The notes under the pieces are model-generated. The model ran no database searches. It had not been told where the DNA came from and worked only from the letters and a program-made list of their open reading frames with translations. A program made the translations under genes and the position numbers. DNA of 64,000 nt from Shimia_B sp038528385. Lineage in GTDB: Bacteria > Pseudomonadota > Alphaproteobacteria > Rhodobacterales > Rhodobacteraceae. Below, piece by piece: positions 45,191 to 52,799 of this stretch (position 1 is its first letter; each line of letters starts with the position of its first letter). The stretch spans positions 310,001 through 374,000 of the forward strand of contig JBCBET010000003.1 in assembly GCA_038528385.1 (NCBI GenBank), given 5' to 3'.

Positions 45191-46695
45191 TCCTCCGCGA
45201 TCGCCGCGGCCACGTGCGCCGCGGAGAGGGTCGCCATGGGAACGCCCGCCCCCGGATGGGTGCCGCCCCCCACGAGGTAAAGGCCCCGGAGCCGCGTCCG
45301 CGCCGTCGGGCGCGCGAAGGCGGCCATCATCCCATGCGGGCTCTGCCCGTAGAGGGATCCGGCCGATCCGGGATAGAGCGCCTCCCACCCCCGGGGCGTG
45401 GTCAGAGCGCCGCTCGGCGGCGATCTCTCGAAGGTCAACCCGAATTGGGCGAGGGTCCAAAGCATCCGTTGGCGACATGTGTCGATCTCCTTTGCGGCAG
45501 GAAGGTCGGCGTCCGCGCGCGTATCCAGCGGCGCGGCGTTCATTATGATCTCGAAGCGCTCGAGCGCGGGCGGGCTGCGCCCGGTGCCGCGATCCTCGGC
45601 GCAGATATAGAGCGTGGCGTCCTCGGGCATGTCGCCGCGCGCAAGCGCGCCGAACTCCGCTGCGGGATCTGCGGCGAAGAACACGTTGTGGTGCACGAGC
45701 TCCGGTCCCTCGGGTCCCTCGGGCGTGGCGGGCGCGGTAGGCGCGGCGGCGAAGGCCCAGACCCGTGCGGAGAGGCTGCGCCGTTCAAGCGATGCGGCAT
45801 CGACGGTCCGGGCCGCGGAGGGACCGAGGAGGCCCTGGGTCAGCGCCCGCGGATCGCCATTGAAGACCGCCTCCGCACAGGCATGGCGCCCGTCGCGCGT
45901 ATGGACGGCGCGCACGGCGCCTTCCTGCACTTCCACGCGGGTGACTTCCGTGTGCATCCGAAACCGGACCCCGCGGGCCTCGGCCAGGCGCCGCAGCGCC
46001 AGCGCCAGCGCGTGCATGCCGCCCTCCACGCGCCAGACCCCGGCCGCCTCGGACTGCGAAATGAGAGAGAGGATGGCCGGAGATCTGTAGGGCGAGCCCC
46101 CCACATAGGTGGCGTAGCGACCGAAGAGCTGTCTCAGATGCGGATCGCGGAAATCGCGCGAGAGCGACTGCGCCAGCGTGCGGAACGGGGCCATGGCGCG
46201 GATGAGCGATGGCTCCCGCAGGACGCGCCCCGTCACCGCGAGCGGGTTTGGCCGCCCCGTGCGCATCATGGGCGCGTCGAAGGCCGCGAAGAGGCGCGCG
46301 GCCTTCGCGGCAAACCGCTCGTAGTCGCGCCGCGCGCGGGTGCCGAAGACGCCGCCGATCTCCTCTGCGGAGCGTGTGCGATCCTGCCAGAGGTCGAGCA
46401 CGGCGCCGTCGCGCCACCAGTGCCGCGCCAGGTGCGGCTCCGGGACGAATGTGACGTGATCGGCTAAATCCTCGCCGATATCGGAGAAAAGCGCGTCGAA
46501 GACGGGCTTCATCGTCAGAACCGTGGGCCCGGTATCCACGGGGCCCGCTTCCGAAGGCACGACGCGCATCTTGCCGCCCACCTCCGCAGCGCGTTCGAGG
46601 ACGAGGACCTCGCGCCCGAGCGCACGCAGCCTGAGAGCGGCGGCGAGCCCCCCGATACCTGCTCCGATGATGATGGTGCGCGCCTGCGCCTTCAT
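45130..46695 (-). CDS. crtD: 1-hydroxycarotenoid 3,4-desaturase (methoxyneurosporene dehydrogenase) CrtD
   Basis: A 521-residue FAD enzyme of the CrtI family that introduces the 3,4 double bond into hydroxylated carotenoids. It shows GAGIGGLAAALRLRALGREV at the N-terminus, GPVDTGPTVLTMKPVF, and the C-terminal LYLVGGGTHPGAGVPMAT. It leads the operon crtD-crtC, whose frames overlap. It is divergent from crtE across a region with one exact and two near-consensus PpsR palindromes. Confidence 0.95.
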   Translation of the reverse strand: MKAQARTIIIGAGIGGLAAALRLRALGREVLVLERAAEVGGKMRVVPSEAGPVDTGPTVLTMKPVFDALFSDIGEDLADHVTFVPEPHLARHWWRDGAVLDLWQDRTRSAEEIGGVFGTRARRDYERFAAKAARLFAAFDAPMMRTGRPNPLAVTGRVLREPSLIRAMAPFRTLAQSLSRDFRDPHLRQLFGRYATYVGGSPYRSPAILSLISQSEAAGVWRVEGGMHALALALRRLAEARGVRFRMHTEVTRVEVQEGAVRAVHTRDGRHACAEAVFNGDPRALTQGLLGPSAARTVDAASLERRSLSARVWAFAAAPTAPATPEGPEGPELVHHNVFFAADPAAEFGALARGDMPEDATLYICAEDRGTGRSPPALERFEIIMNAAPLDTRADADLPAAKEIDTCRQRMLWTLAQFGLTFERSPPSGALTTPRGWEALYPGSAGSLYGQSPHGMMAAFARPTARTRLRGLYLVGGGTHPGAGVPMATLSAAHVAAAIAEDRTLTSTSRPTAMHGGMSTA

Positions 46696-46735
46696 GGGGA
46701 CCTCCCTCGGCCAATGTTGACTTTGGATAGCAAAG

Positions 46736-46753
46736 TGTCCAGTTTAATTTACA
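46736..46753. promoter_or_regulatory. PpsR/CrtJ operator between crtD and crtE
   Basis: TGTCCAGTTTAATTTACA matches TGT-N12-ACA exactly. It is flanked by two one-mismatch copies, 46715-46732 (TGT-N12-GCA) and 46761-46778 (TGT-N12-ACG), forming a closely spaced row of three between the divergent operons. A TTGACT at 46717-46722 may be a -35 element, but no good -10 partner was found. Confidence 0.85.
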
Positions 46754-46840
46754 GCTGTGTTGTCCGCCTGGACTGACGCCCTGCCGTGCCGCCCAGGATA
46801 CTGCACTCAATGCCGCCAAAGATCTCGGGAGATCGCCGCC

Positions 46841-47713
46841 ATGGAACAGCGAATCGAAGCCGCGATTGCCGGTGCGATCCGAAGAGGCCAGGGCACAGGC
46901 GCCGTCCCGGGCAGATTGGCGTCCGCCCTCGGCTACGCGGTGACGCCCGGCGGCGCGCGCATCCGCCCCACAATCCTGACATCCGTGGCCCTGGCCTGCG
47001 GCGACGACGCACCCGACATCACCGATGCCGCCGCCGCGGCGCTGGAGCTCATTCACTGCGCCTCCCTCGTCCATGACGATATGCCCTGCTTCGACGATGC
47101 CGACATGCGGCGGGGAAAGCCCTCGCTGCACCGCGCCTATTCCGAACCGCTCGCGCTCCTCACCGGCGACAGCCTCATCGTGTTGGCCTTCGAGATCCTG
47201 GGGCGCGCCTCCTCCCACGACGCCCTCCGCGCGGCCCGGCTCACCGTCACGCTCGCGCAACGCACGGGCATGCCCCGCGGCATCTGTGCCGGGCAGGGCT
47301 GGGAGAGCGAGACGGAGGTCGACCTCGACGCCTACCACCGCGCCAAGACCGGCGCGCTCTTTATCGCGGCGACGCAGATGGGGGCCATCGCGGCGGGGCA
47401 GGACGCAGAACCCTGGGAGGAGCTCGGAGCGCGCATCGGGCAGAGCTTCCAGATCGCCGACGACCTGCGCGATGCGCTCTATGACGAGGCGGCGCTGGGC
47501 AAGCCCGCGGGGCAGGATGACCTGCACGGCCGCCCCAATGCCGTCTCGCTCCTCGGCGTGAAGGGCGCGATCGCGAAGCTCGACGACACGCTCGCAGGTG
47601 CCATCGCCTCCATCCCGCACTGCCCGGGAGAGGCCATGCTCGCGGAGATGGTGCGCCGCTACGCCGAGCGCCTGACGCCGCTCTTCGCGGCCGCGCGCAC
47701 CGCCGCCGAATAG
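46841..47713 (+). CDS. crtE: Geranylgeranyl diphosphate synthase CrtE
   Basis: A 290-residue prenyltransferase making the C20 precursor of carotenoids and of the bacteriochlorophyll tail. The first Asp-rich motif is HDDMPCFDDADMRRGK and the second QIADDLRD, both complete. The ATG at 46841 (MEQRIEAAI) has GGGAG about 10 bp upstream and fits the family length. An in-frame start 28 codons earlier would run into the operator region. It heads crtE-crtF-bchCXYZ-puf. Confidence 0.95.
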   Translation: MEQRIEAAIAGAIRRGQGTGAVPGRLASALGYAVTPGGARIRPTILTSVALACGDDAPDITDAAAAALELIHCASLVHDDMPCFDDADMRRGKPSLHRAYSEPLALLTGDSLIVLAFEILGRASSHDALRAARLTVTLAQRTGMPRGICAGQGWESETEVDLDAYHRAKTGALFIAATQMGAIAAGQDAEPWEELGARIGQSFQIADDLRDALYDEAALGKPAGQDDLHGRPNAVSLLGVKGAIAKLDDTLAGAIASIPHCPGEAMLAEMVRRYAERLTPLFAAARTAAE

Positions 47714-47724
47714 GGGGGCGGCCC

Positions 47725-48864
47725 GTGAACGACACGCGCCGCATCCCGCTGCCGGACGCCGCCATCGGGCGGTTTGGCCGCGGGCCCCGCGCGTGGCTCC
47801 ACCGGCTCGCGGCGAGCCCGCGATTTCAGAGCTTTGCGGCCCGCAATCCCCTCCTCGCCCGCAGGGCGCGGCGAGAGGGAGAGGCGATGTTCGACCTCAT
47901 GGCGGGCTTCGTGAAGTCCCAGGTGCTCGTCGCGCTCGTCGACATGGATGTGCTCGTGCGGCTGAGCCACGGGGCGCGCCCGGCCGGCGAGGCGGTCCCC
48001 GATCTGTCGGAGAGGAAGGCCACGCTCCTCATGGACGCCGCCTGTGCCACCGGCCTCGTTTCGAAGCGCGGGACACGGTATCGCCTGACCACGCGCGGCG
48101 CCGCGTTTCTCGCCGTGCCCGGCGGGCAGGCCCTCGTCCGTCACCACGCCCTGATGTATCGGGACATGGCCGATCCCTCCGCGCTCTTGCGCGGGGAGAC
48201 GGAGCCCGCGCTCGCGCGCTTCTGGCCCTACGTCTTCGGCGCCGGAGCGGCGGAGGACCCCGATCAGGCGCGCGCCTATTCCGACCTCATGGCCGACACC
48301 CAGCGCCTCGTGGCCGAGGATACGTTGCGCATGGTGGACCTGTCGGGCGCGGAGGAAGTGCTCGACGTGGGCGGCGGCACCGGCGCGTTTCTGGCGGCCC
48401 TGGGGCAGGCGCATCGGGCGCCGCGGCTCCATCTCTTCGATCTGGCCGCCGTGGCGCCGGGCGCGGAGAGCCGGTTCCGCGCAGCCACGCTCACGGACCG
48501 CGCCCGCATCACGCCGGGCTCCTTTCGCGATGACCCGCTCCCCACCGGCGCTGACGTCATCACGCTGGTCCGCGTGCTTTACGACCACGGCGATGAAACG
48601 GTGCGCGCGCTCCTGAAAAAGGCGCGGTCCGCTCTCCCGGAGGGCGGTCGCATCGTCATTTCCGAGCCCATGACCGGCGGCGCGCGGCCCCATGTCCCGG
48701 GGGATGTTTATTTCGCGTTCTACACGCTGTGCATGGAGACGGGTCAGGCCCGCTCTCAGGCGCGTATCGCGGAGCTTCTCGCCGAGGCTGGATTCGAGAG
48801 CATCGAGACGCCGCCCGCGCGGCGCGCCTTCGTCACATCCGTGGTGACCGCATTCCGTCGCTAA
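47725..48864 (+). CDS. crtF: Demethylspheroidene O-methyltransferase CrtF
   Basis: A 379-residue SAM-dependent methyltransferase that methylates the 1-hydroxyl of hydroxylated carotenoids. The N-terminal dimerisation helix domain is followed by the SAM motif VLDVGGGTGAFLAALG near residue 213, and ISEPMTGGARPHVPGDVYFA near the end. It starts with a GTG 11 bp after crtE, with a G-rich ribosome-binding sequence. The next gene, bchC, has its own promoter with two PpsR sites. Confidence 0.95.
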   Translation: MNDTRRIPLPDAAIGRFGRGPRAWLHRLAASPRFQSFAARNPLLARRARREGEAMFDLMAGFVKSQVLVALVDMDVLVRLSHGARPAGEAVPDLSERKATLLMDAACATGLVSKRGTRYRLTTRGAAFLAVPGGQALVRHHALMYRDMADPSALLRGETEPALARFWPYVFGAGAAEDPDQARAYSDLMADTQRLVAEDTLRMVDLSGAEEVLDVGGGTGAFLAALGQAHRAPRLHLFDLAAVAPGAESRFRAATLTDRARITPGSFRDDPLPTGADVITLVRVLYDHGDETVRALLKKARSALPEGGRIVISEPMTGGARPHVPGDVYFAFYTLCMETGQARSQARIAELLAEAGFESIETPPARRAFVTSVVTAFRR

Positions 48865-48878
48865 ACCTGACAATTCTT

Positions 48879-48896
48879 TGTCCAGTTCAATTGACA
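48879..48896. promoter_or_regulatory. PpsR/CrtJ operator 1 of bchC
   Basis: TGTCCAGTTCAATTGACA matches TGT-N12-ACA exactly. Its right end TTGACA is the -35 box of the predicted bchC promoter. The second operator follows after 8 bp, the classical spacing known for CrtJ at Rhodobacter capsulatus bchC. Confidence 0.9.
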
Positions 48897-48918
48897 TACC
48901 GATGTGTAAGGTTAGACT
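48891..48918 (+). promoter_or_regulatory. Predicted sigma-70 promoter of bchC
   Basis: The -35 TTGACA (48891-48896) is separated by 16 bp from the -10 TAGACT (48913-48918). Each box lies inside one PpsR palindrome, so repressor binding would cover the whole promoter. Transcription would continue through bchX, bchY, bchZ and possibly puf. Confidence 0.78.
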
Positions 48919-48922
48919 GACA
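48905..48922. promoter_or_regulatory. PpsR/CrtJ operator 2 of bchC
   Basis: TGTAAGGTTAGACTGACA matches TGT-N12-ACA exactly and contains the predicted -10 box. It is 8 bp from operator 1. It shares the end AGACTGACA with the crtI-proximal operator. Confidence 0.9.
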
Positions 48923-48992
48923 CTCACAGCCAAGCCCCCGCTCCGAGTCCCGACTCGCCAGCGCGCGGCACGACGAAAAGGGAGCACGACCC

Positions 48993-49931
48993 GTGCAAAC
49001 AACCGCCGTTCTTATGTCCGAGCCTGGCAGGCTTGGGCTTGAGACCGTGGCCTTGAAGGCCCCGGGCGCGGGAGACATCGTCGTGGACATCGCCCATTCC
49101 GCGATCTCCACCGGCACTGAAAAGCTGTTCTATTCCGGCGACATGCCGCCCTTTCCCGGCTCCGGCTTCCCGCTCGTGCCGGGCTACGAGGCCGCGGGCG
49201 AGGTGGTGGAAACCCGGCCCGGCACCGGCTTCGCCGTGGGCGACACGGTCTTTGTGCCGGGGGCGGATTGCTACGAGGGGGCCTTCGGGCTCTTCGGCGG
49301 CTCGACGCGGCGTCTCGTCTCCCCGGCGGCCCGCGCCGTGAAGATCGATTCTGCCATGGGGCCCTCCGGGGCCCTCCTGGCGCTCGCGGCCACGGCGCGC
49401 CACGCCCTCGCGGCGCCCGGCGCGATTTTGCCCGATCTCATCGTGGGGCACGGCACGCTGGGCCGGCTCCTGGCGCGGCTCACGGTGATCGCGGGCGCGC
49501 CCGCACCCACCGTGTGGGAGGTCAACCCGTCCCGCCGGGACGCACAGGACTACCCCGTGATCGATCCCGCCAAGGACGCCCGCCACGATTACCGCGCCAT
49601 CTATGATGCCTCGGGCCAGGGCGCGCTGCTCGACACGCTGATCGCGCGCCTCGCCAAGGGCGGGGAGATCACGCTGGCGGGCTTTTACAGCGCGCCGCTC
49701 TCCTTCGCCTTCCCCTCCGCCTTCCTCAAGGAGGCGCGCCTGCGCGTCGCCGCGGAATGGGACAGGGCCGATCTCGACGCCATCCGCGCCCTCATCGAGA
49801 CCGGCGCGCTCCGGCTCGACGATCTCGTCACCCATCGCGCCGCCGCAGCGGATGCAAAAGGGGCCTACGAGACCGCCTTCCGCGATCCCGCCTGCCTCAA
49901 GATGACCCTCGACTGGAGCGATATCGCATGA
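48993..49931 (+). CDS. bchC: 3-hydroxyethyl bacteriochlorophyllide a dehydrogenase BchC
   Basis: A 312-residue zinc-type alcohol dehydrogenase relative that oxidises the C3 hydroxyethyl group to acetyl in bacteriochlorophyll a synthesis. Seen are ISTGTEKLFYSG, PLVPGYEAAGEV, VGHGTLGRLLARL and the C-terminal DPACLKMTLDW. Translation starts at GTG 48993 with AAGGGAG about 8 bp upstream. The stop overlaps the bchX ATG (ATGA). It is controlled by two PpsR operators. Confidence 0.95.
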   Translation: MQTTAVLMSEPGRLGLETVALKAPGAGDIVVDIAHSAISTGTEKLFYSGDMPPFPGSGFPLVPGYEAAGEVVETRPGTGFAVGDTVFVPGADCYEGAFGLFGGSTRRLVSPAARAVKIDSAMGPSGALLALAATARHALAAPGAILPDLIVGHGTLGRLLARLTVIAGAPAPTVWEVNPSRRDAQDYPVIDPAKDARHDYRAIYDASGQGALLDTLIARLAKGGEITLAGFYSAPLSFAFPSAFLKEARLRVAAEWDRADLDAIRALIETGALRLDDLVTHRAAAADAKGAYETAFRDPACLKMTLDWSDIA

Positions 49932-50926
49932 AGGACGTCCCCGACCTCAAGGACTTCTCGACCCGGCTCCGCGAGGAGGCGAACGAGGACCTGGCCGACG
50001 TCGTGACCGACGCCCCCACCAAGAAGACGCAGATCATCGCGATCTACGGCAAGGGCGGCATCGGGAAATCGTTCACGCTGGCCAATCTCAGCCACATGAT
50101 GGCCGAGCAGGGTAAGCGCGTCCTCCTCATCGGCTGCGATCCGAAATCCGACACGACCTCGCTCCTCTTTGGAGGCAAGGCCTGCCCCACGATCATCGAG
50201 ACCTCCACGAAGAAGAAGCTCGCGGGCGAGGAAGTCGCCGTGGGCGACGTCTGTTTCAAGCGGGGCGGCGTCTTCGCCATGGAACTCGGCGGGCCCGAGG
50301 TGGGCCGTGGCTGCGGCGGGCGCGGCATCATCCACGGCTTCGAGACGCTGGAGAAGCTGGGCTTCCACGATTGGGATTTCGACTACGTCCTCCTCGATTT
50401 CCTTGGCGACGTGGTCTGCGGCGGCTTCGGCCTGCCCATCGCGCGCGACATGGCCCAAAAGGTGATCCTGGTCGGCTCGAACGATCTCCAGAGCCTCTAC
50501 GTGGCCAACAATGTCTGCTCGGCGGTGGAGTATTTCCGCAAACTCGGCGGCAATGTCGGCGTGGCCGGTCTCGTCATCAACAAGGACGATGGATCGGGCG
50601 AGGCCGCGGCCTTCGCCAAGGCCGTCGACATCCCCGTTCTCGCGTCCATTCCGCAGGACGACGACCTCCGCAAAAAATCCGCCAATTATCAGATCGTCGG
50701 CACCGCCGAGAGCCAGTGGGGCGGCCTGTTCGCCGAGCTGGGGCTCAACGTTGCCGAGGCCCCGCCGGTGCGCCCGCAGCCCCTCACCCAAGATGGATTG
50801 CTTGACCTTTTCGATGGCTCGGACACCGGCGCGGGCGTGGTTCTGGAGCCCGCCACGGACGCCGACATGCGTGGCAAGAACGCCGCGCCGAAAGCCTCGC
50901 TCGAGGTGGTCTACGACGATGCATGA
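49928..50926 (+). CDS. bchX: Chlorophyllide reductase iron protein BchX
   Basis: A 332-residue nitrogenase-iron-protein-like ATPase that feeds electrons to BchYZ for reduction of ring B. The P-loop GKGGIGKS is at 41-48, and the cysteines that hold the shared 4Fe-4S cluster are Cys129 (GRGCGGRG) and Cys164 (VVCGGFGLP). The ATG overlaps the bchC stop. A 26-codon open frame overlaps its end and the bchY start. Confidence 0.97.
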   Translation: MKDVPDLKDFSTRLREEANEDLADVVTDAPTKKTQIIAIYGKGGIGKSFTLANLSHMMAEQGKRVLLIGCDPKSDTTSLLFGGKACPTIIETSTKKKLAGEEVAVGDVCFKRGGVFAMELGGPEVGRGCGGRGIIHGFETLEKLGFHDWDFDYVLLDFLGDVVCGGFGLPIARDMAQKVILVGSNDLQSLYVANNVCSAVEYFRKLGGNVGVAGLVINKDDGSGEAAAFAKAVDIPVLASIPQDDDLRKKSANYQIVGTAESQWGGLFAELGLNVAEAPPVRPQPLTQDGLLDLFDGSDTGAGVVLEPATDADMRGKNAAPKASLEVVYDDA

Positions 50927-50995
50927 GCGGATGATCCCCAAGGCCTCGAGGGGCGCGATGGCTCGGGCCGAGGCCCGGGGCGGGATGCGCGCGCC

Positions 50996-52585
50996 GTGAG
51001 TTTCGAGGTCAAATACGACGAGGCCGCCGAGGCCGCCGTGGATGCCGTGACGGAGCGGGAGAGCCCGCCAGCGCTCGACCGGGCGCCGGCCTTGCCGAGC
51101 GACCCGTCGGCGCCCGTGGGCTGTCATTCGTCAGCTGACCGGATGGACGCGGAGGCGCGTGCCAACGGCAATGCCGACATGCTCGAACGCTTTGCCGAGG
51201 ACTATCCGCAAGGGCCGCACGACAAGCCCCAAAGCATGTGCCCGGCTTTCGGATCGCTCCGCGTGGGGCTCCGGATGCGGCGGGTCGCGACCGTGCTCTC
51301 CGGGTCCGCCTGCTGCGTCTACGGGCTCACCTTCATCAGCCATTTCTACGGCGCACGGCGCTCGGTGGGCTATGTGCCCTTCAACTCCGAGACCCTCGTG
51401 ACCGGCAAGCTCTTCGAGGACATCCGCGACAGCGTCTACGCGATGGCCGACCCCGAGAAATACGACGCCATCGTCGTCACGAACCTCTGCGTGCCCACGG
51501 CCTCCGGCGTCCCGCTCAGGCTCCTGCCCAACGAAATCAACGGCGTGCGTGTCGTGGGCATCGACGTGCCGGGCTTCGGCATCCCCACCCATGCGGAGGC
51601 CAAGGACGTCCTCGCCGGTGCCATGCTCAACTTCGCCCGCCAGGAGATCGAGGCGGGCCCCGTGCCCGCGCCCGAGAAGGCGCGCGACGGGCGGCCCTCG
51701 GTGGCGCTTCTCGGCGAGATGTTCCCGGCCGATCCCATGATGATCGGCGCGATGCTCGCCCCGCTCGGCCTTGCCGCGGGGCCGGTCGTGCCCTGCCGCG
51801 AATGGCGCGAGCTTTACGCCGCGCTCGATTGCGGCGCGGTGGCGGCGATCCACCCGTTCTACACCGCGGCCATGCGCGAATTCACCGCCGCCGGCAAACC
51901 CATCGTGGGATCCGCCCCCGTGGGCCATGACGGCACGGCCGCCTGGCTCACTGCGATCGGCGAGGCCTTCGGTCTGGCGTCTGCACAAGTCGATGCCGCC
52001 AAGAACGCGTTCCTGCCGGCCATCAAGGAGGCCCTCGCGGGGACGCCCATTAAGGGCCGCATCACCTTAAGCGGGTATGAAGGCTCCGAACTTCTCGTCG
52101 CGCGCCTCCTCGTGGAGAGCGGCGCGGACCTTCGCTACGTGGGCACGGCCTGCCCGAAAACGCCCTTCTCCGCGGACGATGCGGCGTGGCTCGAGGCCAA
52201 GGGCGTCGAGGTCAAATTCCGCGCCTCTCTCGAGGATGATTGCGCGGCCATGGAGGCCCATGATCCCGACCTCACCGTCGGCACGACGCCCGTGGTGCAG
52301 AAGGCCAAGGAGCGGGCAATCCCCTCGCTTTATTACACAAATCTCATCTCTGCGCGGCCTCTCATGGGCCCGGCGGGGGCGGGATCCCTTGCCACGGTGA
52401 TGAACGCGGCCATGCAGAACCGCGGCCGCATGCGCCACATGAAGCGTTTCTTCGAGGGCGTGGGCGGCGGCGATACGGCGGGCGTCTGGGAAGGCGCGCC
52501 GAACCTGCGGCCCGACTTCCGTGCGGCGCACCAGAAGAAGCTCGACAAGCAGACCCGCGCGGCCAAAGCGGCGGAGATGATCTGA
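50996..52585 (+). CDS. bchY: Chlorophyllide reductase subunit BchY
   Basis: A 529-residue subunit related to the nitrogenase MoFe alpha chain, forming the catalytic BchYZ complex with BchZ. Conserved Cys-containing stretches are QSMCPAFGSLRVGLRM, GSACCVYGLTFISHFYGARR and TNLCVPTASGVPL, which supply cluster ligands. It starts at a GTG (50996) that overlaps the stop of a 26-codon frame. A 214-bp gap with repeats separates it from bchZ. Confidence 0.95.
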   Translation: MSFEVKYDEAAEAAVDAVTERESPPALDRAPALPSDPSAPVGCHSSADRMDAEARANGNADMLERFAEDYPQGPHDKPQSMCPAFGSLRVGLRMRRVATVLSGSACCVYGLTFISHFYGARRSVGYVPFNSETLVTGKLFEDIRDSVYAMADPEKYDAIVVTNLCVPTASGVPLRLLPNEINGVRVVGIDVPGFGIPTHAEAKDVLAGAMLNFARQEIEAGPVPAPEKARDGRPSVALLGEMFPADPMMIGAMLAPLGLAAGPVVPCREWRELYAALDCGAVAAIHPFYTAAMREFTAAGKPIVGSAPVGHDGTAAWLTAIGEAFGLASAQVDAAKNAFLPAIKEALAGTPIKGRITLSGYEGSELLVARLLVESGADLRYVGTACPKTPFSADDAAWLEAKGVEVKFRASLEDDCAAMEAHDPDLTVGTTPVVQKAKERAIPSLYYTNLISARPLMGPAGAGSLATVMNAAMQNRGRMRHMKRFFEGVGGGDTAGVWEGAPNLRPDFRAAHQKKLDKQTRAAKAAEMI

Positions 52586-52650
52586 TGACCGCACGCGCCG
52601 TTCATAATTCCGCCCTCGCCGCAAGGCCCGGATGCCCCGCGGGTCACATC

Positions 52651-52683
52651 CCGTACACCGGGCGTACACAGGCCGTACATACC
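52651..52683. repeat. Three 11-bp direct repeats before bchZ
   Basis: CCGTACACCGG, GCGTACACAGG and CCGTACATACC lie end to end, with GTACA recurring exactly every 11 bp, one helical turn. They sit in the bchY-bchZ gap, about 120 bp before the bchZ ATG. Such phased repeats suggest binding by an unknown regulator, which is inference only. Confidence 0.6.
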
Positions 52684-52730
52684 GCAGGTGCAGCAATTCC
52701 GGGGAGTGCATGCGTTAACGCCGCCGCCAA

Positions 52731-52773
52731 AAGCCGTTTCCAAACGGCTTTGGAAGGGCCTTCGAAGGCCCTT
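52731..52773. repeat. Palindromic element C upstream of bchZ
   Basis: Two palindromes in tandem: AAGCCGTTTCCAAACGGCTT (52731-52750) and AAGGGCCTTCGAAGGCCCTT (52754-52773). Related to elements A (14474-14491) and B (44224-44258). It ends 26 bp before the bchZ ATG and could form two stem-loops in the bchY-bchZ mRNA, affecting stability or partial termination. Confidence 0.75.
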
Positions 52774-52799
52774 TGGCTCCGAACAGCCGGGGGTGCGTC

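Noticed and set aside
45130..45478. N-terminal extension of crtC starting at ATG 45478
   Set aside because: It would overlap crtD by about 350 bp, and the extension is Arg/Gly/Pro-rich out-of-frame translation of crtD.
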